64,000 nt of DNA from Apoda limacodes (Eukaryota > Arthropoda > Insecta > Lepidoptera > Limacodidae). The notes beneath the pieces are model-generated. The model was given only the letters and a program-made list of their open reading frames with translations, was not told the origin of the DNA and searched no databases. Below are positions 59,101 to 64,000 of the stretch, piece by piece. Numbering within the stretch: the first letter of the stretch is position 1; each line of letters opens with the position of its first letter. Position numbers and translations under genes: made by a program. The stretch lies in assembly GCA_946406115.1 (NCBI GenBank), contig OX291542.1:4860959-4924958 (forward strand), written 5' to 3'.

Positions 59101-59919
59101 AGCCACAAAAGAGTTATGGTCAAACAAAAGATTGAATATCAGCCCTGAGACAAGCAATAAGATACAGCATACAGATATTTCTCAAGCTCAATACAGCACA
59201 GTAAAATTACTTGCATGCACTAAATGACTGCCTCTGTGCAATGTAAAGTCAATGCACACAATGTATTTTAAGTATGATTTGTTCTATTTATAAGGCAACC
59301 TTGAAAGTTCAATTACTGAAATATGAACAAAGACTGCACTTGCTAAAATTAGCATCAGAGATATTCAACCTCTGCATTGCTTTATACAGCTGGAAATATA
59401 GTTTTCTACAACGCTTCTCAGATTAATACTTAAAATAAGAACTGATTGATATCTAAACAATTGCACACTCCATTAATTTTTATTTTATTTATCATTCTTA
59501 CGGAACTAAACGTTTTATATACATTTTAATATATATATATAACATTTAAATTATAACTTATAAGCCTATGGTTTCATATTCTGCTACATACAAATAATAT
59601 TAAAGGATTTTACCCTTTTACACAACCCAACCTAGCTAATTTTTACACTGACCAGAGTGAGCAGGTAAGCCGACTAGTATGTAGTAAAATCAACGATATC
59701 TATGGCAGTGATAATTCAATAATTTGACGAGTGAATATTTAAACCGGAGTTGGGCGTTCCACGACCACTTTAAACTTTCTCGGTGGGTTGAATAAGACTT
59801 AGATGTATCAAATTTATTAATTTTACAAATCAACGTTACTTACTGTCTTCAATACAATTTTCCTCATCTACTGCTTGTTGTGACTTCTTGTGACTTTTAT
59901 TCTCAGAAGTCAGGTCCAT
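40136..59919 (-). CDS. F-box/leucine-rich-repeat protein gene, ten exons
   Basis: Coding exons in order: 59919-59844, 53627-53486, 52810-52643, 52553-52347, 51800-51614, 51372-51250, 43489-43328, 43128-42958, 41775-~41657, 41129-40136. The protein is about 780 residues. It has a short polar start, an F-box at roughly residues 45-90 (LLDLSDDVLLFILKL, LKALG, CERLGTL, TLWQNVD), a low-complexity insert, an LRR array of the Cys-containing/AMN1 style (CPNLTSLALEYCNI, LKKLSLRGVQL, MPDLEYLDLSEC, LPNLLQLLMRDC, VLDLRGTPVGD), a second long Asn/Ser/Asp-rich disordered region with basic clusters, and two final LRRs. Proteins of this plan recruit substrates to Skp1-Cul1 ubiquitin ligases. The basic clusters suggest a nuclear location (inference). 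I cannot name the orthologue. Introns are loaded with transposons; intron 1 is 5.9 kb and intron 6 is 7.8 kb. Three extra copies of the last exon lie downstream. Confidence 0.85.
41130..41656. other. Intron 9
   Basis: No exon seen. A (TA)n run is at about 41452-41470. Confidence 0.5.
41657..41775 (-). CDS. F-box/LRR gene, exon 9 (3' end uncertain)
   Basis: Acceptor tacttattcttgcag is strong. It reads EPDYFKWIHQELTENE in phase with exon 8. The last exon needs a donor leaving two bases of a codon. The only nearby site in that phase is the weak AT|GTTTGT used here; GT at 41598 is another in-phase option. The better-looking G|GTGAGA (exon end 41691) is out of phase with exon 10. A small missed exon is possible. 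Confidence 0.55.
42065..42214. mobile_element. MITE-like element with 21-bp internal tandem repeats
   Basis: GATGTTCCGACTA on the left and inverted GATGTGCCGACTA on the right (one mismatch in 13). Inside, cggcgactatttggcagaga + t repeats at 42113, 42134, 42155 and partly 42176. The motif GCCGACTA recurs in both orientations. Confidence 0.7.
42241..42490 (-). mobile_element. 3' fragment of an RTE-like LINE
   Basis: On the minus strand decayed frames read QWQWAGHK, then SEYTDDHRRVAGDIW and EEA...QQW, the typical C-terminal tail of endonuclease-RT LINE proteins (compare WRWKGHMVR in 55040-58110). It lies in intron 8. Confidence 0.6.
42690..42925 (-). mobile_element. tRNA-headed SINE
   Basis: On the minus strand an A-box-like TGGCCTGGGGG and a B box GGTTCGAGCCC are correctly ordered, followed by a body with gaaaacatcgtgaggaagcc. 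A second, decayed body copy is at 50690-50840. Confidence 0.7.
42958..43128 (-). CDS. F-box/LRR gene, exon 8
   Basis: 171 bp, 57 codons, phase 0. VLDLRGTPVGDSEVSALGWL then LPELQELYL is LRR; the rest is polar. Acceptor tggtttttgtag, donor GAG|GTATTT. Confidence 0.85.
43328..43489 (-). CDS. F-box/LRR gene, exon 7
   Basis: 162 bp, 54 codons, phase 0. It continues the LRR across the intron (YLDLSECDWLEPL, then LPNLLQLLMRDCHKMSEF). Acceptor tttatttacag, donor CAG|GTTAGT. The 7.8-kb intron before it holds the BEL/Pao element. Confidence 0.85.
43645..43735 (-). mobile_element. LINE 3' end fragment
   Basis: T-run then ataccactaaggtggcaaac ... cggtcaccatagcctat; antisense 3' end of the 60355 family, in intron 6. 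Confidence 0.75.
43918..44002 (+). repeat. Left member of an inverted ~84-bp repeat pair
   Basis: agagccagtgaaaagctacc, tgtatgtatttgaccagacc, gggttttgtacagtgagg match the inverse of 50255-50338 with few differences. Weaker similarity continues into a gcgcgcg-rich part. Confidence 0.85.
43990..44287 (-). pseudogene. Env-like fragment (insect errantivirus / roo-type)
   Basis: A partial frame with HLIRDEWNLIVYFDMNPYW, SHCEGILSQLRHS and a basic cluster RTRHK resembles the N-terminal part of env-like proteins of insect LTR elements, positioned after the integrase as in env-bearing BEL elements. Truncated at the inverted repeat near 44002 and without its start. Clearly non-functional. Confidence 0.5.
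44575..45440 (-). pseudogene. BEL/Pao integrase
   Basis: First frame: GGRLQNA, KHPIILPKNHKLTDLIID, TFHGGPKLTSAVLRQKFWIL (the HHCC region). After a frameshift near 45200, the core: VFVCMATKAVHLELVSDLS, IYSDNGSNFVG (second catalytic Asp) and SAGGLWEATVKSFKYH (catalytic Glu). The conserved VDFTG lies in another frame near 45215. Ends with LNSRPL and LTPAHFL. Confidence 0.85.
46127..46655 (-). pseudogene. BEL/Pao RNase H region
   Basis: TKTLGLSWNPREDTF and AISKLFDP, then a frameshift near 46420 and IELHGFCDASTKAYACVVY, the RNase H core. The segment between SKLFDP and the next block is deleted. 45700-46060 continues the region in broken frames. Confidence 0.75.
46670..47720 (-). pseudogene. BEL/Pao reverse transcriptase
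   Basis: DLLLGADIYSEIL and RLGWILSGK are the protease-RT linker. LHVVFNASSKTSSG, IGLIADLEKLFRQI and ATVTYGTKAPPFLA are classic BEL RT blocks. The active-site box reads YINDLVHG where YVDD is expected (near 46762), so one catalytic Asp is Asn. A stop follows near 46676. Confidence 0.8.
47773..49107 (-). mobile_element. 5'-truncated non-LTR retrotransposon nested in the BEL/Pao element
   Basis: A single open frame (48080-49087) begins inside the reverse transcriptase: SYMSRRVQKI, VTIGVPQGSILGPFLF, then the catalytic box LFADDTSLLF, and a C-terminal domain ending YYVNDKNPWD. The 3' end carries tandem TTTGAC units (47774-47796 in reverse). The BEL protease/pol frame resumes on both sides, proving the nesting. 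The target duplication is not clear. The intact C-terminal frame implies a fairly recent insertion. Clade unresolved (Jockey/Daphne-like). Confidence 0.85.
49257..50097 (-). pseudogene. BEL/Pao gag and start of protease
   Basis: ATG at 50097, then broken frames: SSWDPLIVHILSQKLD is the capsid-type motif of BEL gag. A Cys-rich region (KCPLCETNEYAFFYC, CRTCNGRQTTLLH) forms the zinc knuckles. Then RALLE leads to the protease. The frame breaks exactly where the catalytic D-S-G is expected, and the downstream protease residues are in another frame. The N-terminal gag has an internal deletion. Confidence 0.75.
50255..50338 (-). repeat. Right member of the inverted ~84-bp repeat pair
   Basis: The reverse complement matches 43918-44002. 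Continues into 50180-50250 with a gcgcgcgccgcgtc segment weakly matching 44018-44040. Confidence 0.85.
50500..50650 (-). mobile_element. LINE 3' end fragment
   Basis: T-run, ataccactaaggtggcaaac, through gtcaccgtagcctatggacg to aaatctaataacttcttt. Confidence 0.8.
50690..50840 (-). mobile_element. Decayed tRNA-headed SINE
   Basis: Shares the gggttttctcacgacgtgttc / taccggaaagcc body with 42690-42925. The head is degraded. Confidence 0.5.
50870..51090 (-). mobile_element. tRNA-headed SINE, GGACATTACACACAGCG family
   Basis: The minus-strand head has GGCTCCGTGGCTTAGTGGG (A box) and GTGGGCTCGATTCCCG (B box). The 3' body ends gacggcgctgtgtgtaatgt. Copies at 53778, 58955 (same orientation) and 26640 (opposite). 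Confidence 0.75.
51250..51372 (-). CDS. F-box/LRR gene, exon 6
   Basis: 123 bp, 41 codons, phase 0. LRR FPSTLKKLSLRGVQLYNL and the start of the next (MPDLE). Acceptor atgtttcag, donor GAG|GTAAAA. Confidence 0.85.
51614..51800 (-). CDS. F-box/LRR gene, exon 5
   Basis: 187 bp. The Cys-rich start (CECSDNCPGPQ) is followed by a clear LRR: IFKALKAQCPNLTSLALEYC. Acceptor ctttttag, donor GCA|GTGAGT. It resumes the split Thr codon of exon 4. Confidence 0.85.
52140..52230 (-). mobile_element. SINE head fragment (tRNA-like)
   Basis: Minus strand: TGGCTCAGCGCGTTGAAC (A box) and TTGGGTTTCGATTTCCGG (B box). No matching anticodon stem or 3' end for a true tRNA. Confidence 0.5.
52347..52553 (-). CDS. F-box/LRR gene, exon 4 (disordered insert)
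   Basis: 207 bp, Asn/Gln/Thr-rich (NAEKTNNQTNSQVLNDINTN), probably an unstructured loop between LRRs. Of two nearby acceptors only the one at 52554-52555 keeps the frame. Donor AC|GTATGT. Confidence 0.75.
52643..52810 (-). CDS. F-box/LRR gene, exon 3 (end of F-box, first LRR)
   Basis: 168 bp. Completes the F-box (CERLGTLICDHTLWQNVDMR), then MQWLLTYV and TKELLLSGF, an LRR-like strand. Acceptor ctgttttag and donor GG|GTAAGT. The phase (1 in, 2 out) is consistent with both neighbours. Confidence 0.85.
53486..53627 (-). CDS. F-box/LRR gene, exon 2 (F-box)
   Basis: The acceptor is at 53628-53629 (attattttag), or an alternative 6 bases on (tttcag) in the same phase. It carries the core F-box helix: QLLDLSDDVLLFILKLCSSR then DLKALG. 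The donor TA|GTAAGT is near ideal and splits a Tyr codon. Confidence 0.85.
53778..54135 (-). mobile_element. SINE split by a LINE 3' end (53935-54045)
   Basis: The body ggacattactcacagtacca ... cagacaacaaatac at 53778 and the tRNA-like head (cgccaggtcattag ... acccacggagcc) at 54085 belong together. Between them sits aataccacttaggtggcata ... aatctaataatttcttt, the 60355-family LINE end. It lies in intron 1. Confidence 0.65.
54766..54966 (+). repeat. Five tandem copies of a 40-bp unit
   Basis: The unit cacttttatatatttagcat + ttttctatacgcccacacag occurs five times. Copies 2-4 are nearly identical; copy 5 ends tttatatgcccacacag. It lies just upstream of the RTE LINE. Confidence 0.95.
55040..58110 (+). 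mobile_element. RTE-type LINE, nearly full length, three breaks
   Basis: Antisense in intron 1. Endonuclease: ILGLSEIRR, GVGFLIKKD, IIQVYAPTES, a frameshift near 55690, MGDFNGKIGEQ, KKWTWISPDGTYRNEIDYIL and FNTNHRMVRATL. Reverse transcriptase: NDKSPGPDNIT, LIHKKGDKSN, stop at 56811-56813, QAGFRPGYSTIDH, VDYHKAFDSLEH, stop at 57120-57122, GVRQGDPLSPKLF and the catalytic HLRFADDIVLI. C-terminal: LPILTYGCETW and LKWRWKGHMVR, stop at 58023. The 5' UTR is roughly 55040-55258, and the 3' end is a T/A-rich simple tract. Three lesions in about 2.8 kb suggest moderate age. Confidence 0.9.
58111..59843. other. Rest of intron 1, with a SINE at 58955-59110
   Basis: 58955-59020 repeats ttggacattacacatagcaa, gtctggtcccaaac, aagcagagcttgtac (SINE family of 50870), with a head-like gagccacaaaagag near 59100. 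Otherwise AT-rich with no exon. Confidence 0.55.
59844..59919 (-). CDS. F-box/LRR gene, exon 1 (start)
   Basis: ATG at 59919-59917 in a favourable context (A at -3, G at +4), reading MDLTSENKSHKKSQQAVDEE and on to CIED, then donor A|GTAAGT. It ends with one base of a codon, which fits exon 2. The start is chosen because it is the first ATG of a frame leading to the donor. Confidence 0.7.
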
Positions 59920-60249
59920 GTTTAGTTGGTTTTTCCGCTTGCTTGTGAAATGAGTCACTTACAACAGCCACTATTCTACGTAGAATATTAAACAAAGGGC
60001 AATGTAAACAAAAGAGATATAAAACCATATAAACATGTAAACAACTCAAAATATTGTTGGCATGATTCCAGTAAGCTAGTACCGAAGCAAAATTTTAATC
60101 AATAATTCCAAACACCGACCGACAACCAAACCCAAACAGTGCCCACAGAGTACATTACAGTACCCAAACAAAACAAAACAAATATATTTTTTTAAAGTTG
60201 ATTGCCAGCTAAGATAAAATAATAAAACTTATCCTACCATCGACTTAGA
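59920..60249. promoter_or_regulatory. Presumed promoter/5' UTR of the F-box/LRR gene
   Basis: Upstream of the ATG there is no repeat similarity for ~330 bases. No convincing TATA box. Assigned by position only. Confidence 0.3.
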
Positions 60250-60362
60250 AATCTGCAATCTGTCGTATGGACTGTGTAATCCTTACAAAATTAGACACAC
60301 TTTACAAAGACATAAAGTGAACCTGTGGTCTCTATTCTCTTTCTATCAACGTCTGCCATTTT
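60250..60362 (+). repeat. Dispersed repeat, partner of 7450-7562
   Basis: Shares tatggactgtgtaat, cacaaaatt-like text, tgtggtctc and tttctatcaacgtctgccat. The LINE tail begins right at its edge. Confidence 0.65.
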
Positions 60363-62560
60363 TTTTTATACCACTGGGTGGCAAACAAGCTTACGGTCCG
60401 CCTCATGGAAAGCGGTCACCGTAGCCTATGGACGCTTGCAACACCAGGGTTATCACTTGCGCGTTGCAGACCCTTCAGAAATCTAATAACTTCTTTCTTG
60501 AAGAACTCCATACTGTAGTTCTTGCAGAAAACCTTGGTAGGGAGCTCATTCCACAACTTAAGCGTTCGCGGGAGGAAGTTTCTCTGAAACCGCACTGTAC
60601 GCGATCATTTCGGTTCTAAAGTGCGAGAATGAATTCCCTGCCAATGGCGAGCGGTGCGATGGTAGAAAGTAGCCGTGGGCATAATTTCGAACAATTCCTC
60701 AGCCCATTGTACAAGGATCTTTTGCCGGGAATTCGAAGATAGAGCAGTGTTTTTCCTTGTTAATTTTTAATTTTTTTCTTAGTGAGGTTCGACGAATAAT
60801 TTTCGCAGTGTTTTACGAAAACCTGTTAAGGATTGAACAGCGATGACTCATGAACAGTAAATTGGGAAGAATAAGCAAGTAACGACGCGGAATATCTGAA
60901 GACTTCACAGCAAAATATCCCTTACAAAATGGCGATTCGCTATAATTTACGTATTATCACAATGATGCTAGGCTAATGGGTATTTCCCAATGCCTTATCG
61001 AGTTTTACAAGAAACCGATTAAATTAACTAACTAACCATTGTACAAGTGGTAGAACACACACAGGGAGGCAAAGTCTCTCCTCAGACTTAAGGGCTCAAT
61101 ACCGCAAGTGAGTTTGGAATCGTCGACAATTCTCACAGCGCGTCGTTGAACCGAGTCAAAAGGGCCAAGCTGGTATCCGGGTGCACCTGCCCAGACATGG
61201 CAGCGGTACTCCATATGGGGTCGAACTTGCGTCGTGTAAAGTAACAACCTTTGCCCCGACGTGAAGTACTGCTTCGCTCTATTGTACACCAAGTTGTTTG
61301 GACGCCAGCTTCACCTTATCTTGTAAATGATCTCGGAACTGAGCATCGCTGGAGATGTCGATACCAAGGATCCCAATGCTCTTGAAGATGGAGAGGGGAG
61401 TGTTCTGGAATTGCGGGACTACAGTGAATGGAGTTTTCTTAGCGGTGAACGCGCACACTTGTGTCTTTGTAGGGTTGAATCGGACCAAGTTTACTCGTCC
61501 CCAGTCAGAGACCTTGAACAGTGTGGTCTCGATTTGAGACACAAGTTCTCCGCGGTTTTCCCCCACAACGGAACGAGGGATGTTTGCACGACCCGTGTAA
61601 AAAGCGTCTCCAGTACTGTCATCTGCATAGCAATGTATGTTGTTGATGTCCAACATGTCATTGATATGCAGTAGAAACAACGTAGGAGACAGCACGGAGC
61701 CTTGCGGGACACCAGCATTAATTTCCATGCTATCAGAGCAACTGCCGTCAACTACGGTTCGTATGCGTCTGCCGGACAAAAAGCTAGCCACCGATTTGCA
61801 CAAACCCTCAGGCACTCCGTAAGATGGCAACTTCGATAGAAGACCCCGCTGCCAGACCCGATCGAACGCCTTCGCTATGTCCAGGCTACATGCCAATGCC
61901 TCCCCCTGACTCTCAATGGCTAGTGCCCATCGGTGTGTGAGATACACTAGAAGGTCACCAGTCGAGTGACCGTGGCGAAAGCCATATTGACGGTCACTGA
62001 CCAGGTCGTGTACTTCTAGGTATCTTAGAAGCTGTGCGTTGATCACACGCTCCATCACCTTGGAGAGGAGAGTGGTAATAGAGAGGAAATAGGCCTGTAA
62101 TTCGATTAATCTGATCTATCGCTCTTTTTGGGCACTGGGTGCACATTAGCAGTCTTCCATGAAGACGGAAATTGCCTAGTGTGGTAGGAAAGCGCAAAGA
62201 GGCGCGTAAGTACAGGACATAACTCAGGAGCACACTGCTTAAGCACCACTGCTGGTATACCATCTGGCCCACTCGACTTATGAACGTCTAGAGAACGTAA
62301 CGCCCACCGGACCTCCCGCTGCGTTATGGAGATTTCCGGCATGGTCTTACCGCACCACGGTATAGTAGGTGGTACAGCGCCTTCATCGTTCATGTTCGAG
62401 TTCGAAGCAAAGAGACTGCCCAGTAGATCGGCTTTCTCTTTAGCACTATGGGCCAAGTCACCATCGGTCTTTCGCAGTGGTGGTAACCTCGACTGGCAAA
62501 AGTTCCCTTCGGCCGCTTTGGCAAGCGACCAGAAAGCATGACTCCCAGAAGAATTGTTTA
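60355..62560 (-). mobile_element. CR1/Jockey-type LINE, 5'-truncated and broken
   Basis: Minus strand, from the RT N-side (SLDVHKSSGPDGIPAVVL, SWKTANVHPVPKK) through a stop/frameshift near 62100, MMERVINAQLLRYLE, FRHGHSTGDLLVYL, CSLDIAKAFDRVW, NAGVPQGSVLSPTLF and the catalytic CYADDSTGDA (near 61620). A frameshift near 61285 leads to TTQVRPHMEYRCHVWAGAP and CVFYHLYNG. A 320-bp insertion (60716-61035) follows, then the C-terminus LPRTLKLWNELPTKVF, FFKKEVIRFLK and the 3' UTR ending ggtataaaaaaaa. The many short repeats elsewhere are its 3' ends. Confidence 0.88.
60716..61035 (+). mobile_element. 320-bp SINE-like insertion with 12-bp target duplication
   Basis: CCATTGTACAAG occurs at 60704-60715 and 61036-61047. 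Removing the insert restores the LINE sequence. The insert starts gatcttttgccgggaattcg and ends aaattaactaactaa, a TAAC-type tail. It has no coding frame. I do not recognise a tRNA head. Confidence 0.75.
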
Positions 62561-62787
62561 TTGAAGTTTATTAAACAAGTTAGAAAGAGACAGAGACCTT
62601 CGCGTTGCTTCGTCTCTTTTACTCACTATAATTTTAAAAATATTCAAGGTAAGAATATAACATTCCTCTGATATAATTACTTTTTAACTGTTCTTAAGTA
62701 TGTACCTATATTTTTCACTGACATAATTGCTGAACTTAAGAATATCATCGGCACTCTATATATATCTCTCACGAAACCAAGAATCCA
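62561..62787. other. Nothing recognised
   Basis: AT-rich DNA beyond the LINE 5' truncation point. Confidence 0.4.
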
Positions 62788-63290
62788 TACCATAATATTA
62801 TAAATGCGGGAGTATGCCTGTCTGTCTGTCTTTCACGCTTTAACAGCTGTACCGATTAAGGTTTTATTTGGCATGGAGATAGTTTGAGTCCCGAAAAAGG
62901 AAAATGCTTCATTCCTACGGGAACACGGGTAATAGGACAACGGGTAGTAAGAATTATCCTTCCGTACTTATCTTTTTCACATAACATCTAAACGGCTGAA
63001 CCGATTGGGTTGAACTTTAAAAGGGGTATTTTGATGGTTTCCTGGATGATTAAAAAATATAATTGAACCCGGTAGGTGGCGCTGCTGTCGGTATGTCAAC
63101 TACTAAATGGCTGTACCGACTGGGTTGAAATTTTGTATGTGTATTTTCATTGTTTCACAGAAACGAATGTATTATGCCGTTAAAGAGGAGAGATTTGATT
63201 GCTTGTTTTTTTTTCTATAATTGAGGAGTTGCCGTAAGAACCTACACCGATAACGCAATTTAGGGCGGGCGAAAACGCTGGCAGAAGCTT
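62788..63290 (+). repeat. Dispersed repeat (TAATATTATAAATGCGG start)
   Basis: Opens ataatattataaatgcggg and gtctgtctgtctttcacgc. It holds two 'ctgtaccgattaaggttttat / ctgtaccgactgggttgaaa' blocks and one 147-bp-family unit (ctataattgaggagttgcc), and ends ggcagaagc. Same family as 2145 and 3060. Confidence 0.65.
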
Positions 63291-63677
63291 TTTATATAAA
63301 ATTGAACACTGTTAAGCAATAACAAACAAAAAACTTACAAACTTCCATATTTATATCATGCGTTTAAAAACATTCTACCCGGGCAACAGCTTGTACATAT
63401 CTACAGGTAAAAGTGGGGTAATATTACTTAAATTTGGTAACATTGTTCTTTGCCACAGAGGTCAGTGACTCTATTTCTGTCCCTTACGGGTATACGCTTA
63501 TTACAAGTTTATTGGATACTTGGTCTTAGTTACACTTTGAACATATTGTATTGTTCTTTATTTGTTTCACATGATTGATCCTTGTTTTGTTTTTATTCGT
63601 TAGTTTGGTGTAGAGTTCACACATATAGTACCTAATAGAGCAAATTCACTGTTATTGCGTTTTTTTTTTTGGTGAAA
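63291..63677. other. Nothing recognised
   Basis: AT-rich; a T-run precedes the BED-type frame at 63678. Confidence 0.4.
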
Positions 63678-64000
63678 ATGCCGAAACCAAGGTATTAACA
63701 AAAGTTTCGTTGTGAGTGGCTTATGAATAAACTATTTAAAGATTGGATAATAATCTTATTCAGAATGCAAATTATGTCGGTGCATCGTAAGTAAAAGCAA
63801 TAAATACTCCGATTTAAAGGCTCACATGGCGTCAAAAAGGCACGTTGTTTATTCAAATATGCTAGCATCATCTCGACAACGCACAATTAATTTCCCGAAA
63901 AAAGCTGTAGATAAAACGAAATTGTGTGAAGCGTACACGACGCTTTTTATTGCTGAATATTGTAGTGTATGAACTGTGGATCATTTAAGCATGATGATGA
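63678..64000 (+). pseudogene. BED zinc-finger / hAT-like protein, 5' part, broken
   Basis: ATG at 63678 opens MPKPRY, stop, QKFRCEWLMNKLFKDWI. A +1 shift leads to SYSECKLCRC, then KYSDLKAHMASKRHVVYSNM, QRTINFPKKAV and YTTLFIAEYCSV, stop, TVDHLSMM. C-x2-C followed by H-x5-H with SDLKAHMASKRH is a BED-type finger as found at the N-terminus of hAT transposase-derived proteins. At least two stops and one shift make it a pseudogene. It runs off the window. Confidence 0.6.

Overview
This looks like about 64 kb of an insect nuclear genome, most probably a moth or butterfly. It is AT-rich, has small exons with GT-AG introns, and is crowded with dispersed repeats. These include 3' ends of one LINE family, tRNA-headed SINEs, RTE-type LINEs, BEL/Pao and PIF/Harbinger-like TA-rich-target MITEs. 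Several of these families have the look of repeats common in Lepidoptera. That assignment is from recognition, not from a search. I see no bacterial genes, rRNA, free tRNA gene or CRISPR array.

The one host gene that can be followed in full is on the minus strand, from the ATG at 59919 to the stop at 40136. It has ten exons and encodes an F-box/leucine-rich-repeat protein of roughly 780 residues, presumably a substrate receptor of an SCF ubiquitin ligase. Nearly all exon junctions are phase-consistent. Downstream on the same strand are three further copies of its last exon (28868-29394, 23524-24460, 21130-22120). Each follows a splice acceptor and starts in the same phase as the original. Two have uninterrupted reading frames and one is frameshifted. 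They may be alternative 3'-terminal exons, independent duplicate genes, or decaying copies. This is the most interesting feature of the window.

At the left edge, minus strand, two confident exons (5066-5290 and 891-1028, with a tentative one at 1595-1687) belong to an unidentified single-pass membrane protein that continues past the window start. At the right edge (63678 to the end) is a broken BED-zinc-finger, hAT-like open reading frame.

The rest is mostly mobile DNA. Intron 6 of the F-box gene holds a decayed BEL/Pao element (gag, protease, RT, RNase H, integrase and an env-like piece) with a LINE nested in its protease/pol region. Intron 1 holds a nearly full-length RTE LINE in antisense. 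Upstream of the gene is a CR1/Jockey-type LINE (60355-62560) interrupted by a 320-bp SINE-like insert with a 12-bp target duplication. Eight or so short fragments elsewhere are 3' ends of that same LINE family. Two loci (10.3-11.1 kb and 34.4-34.9 kb) carry a 104-bp tandem array inside an inverted-repeat element, nested in two different outer elements. Long stretches at 11.3-14.3, 19.4-21.1, 25.4-26.6, 30-31.8, 33-34, 35-36.5 and 38.7-40.1 kb show no gene.
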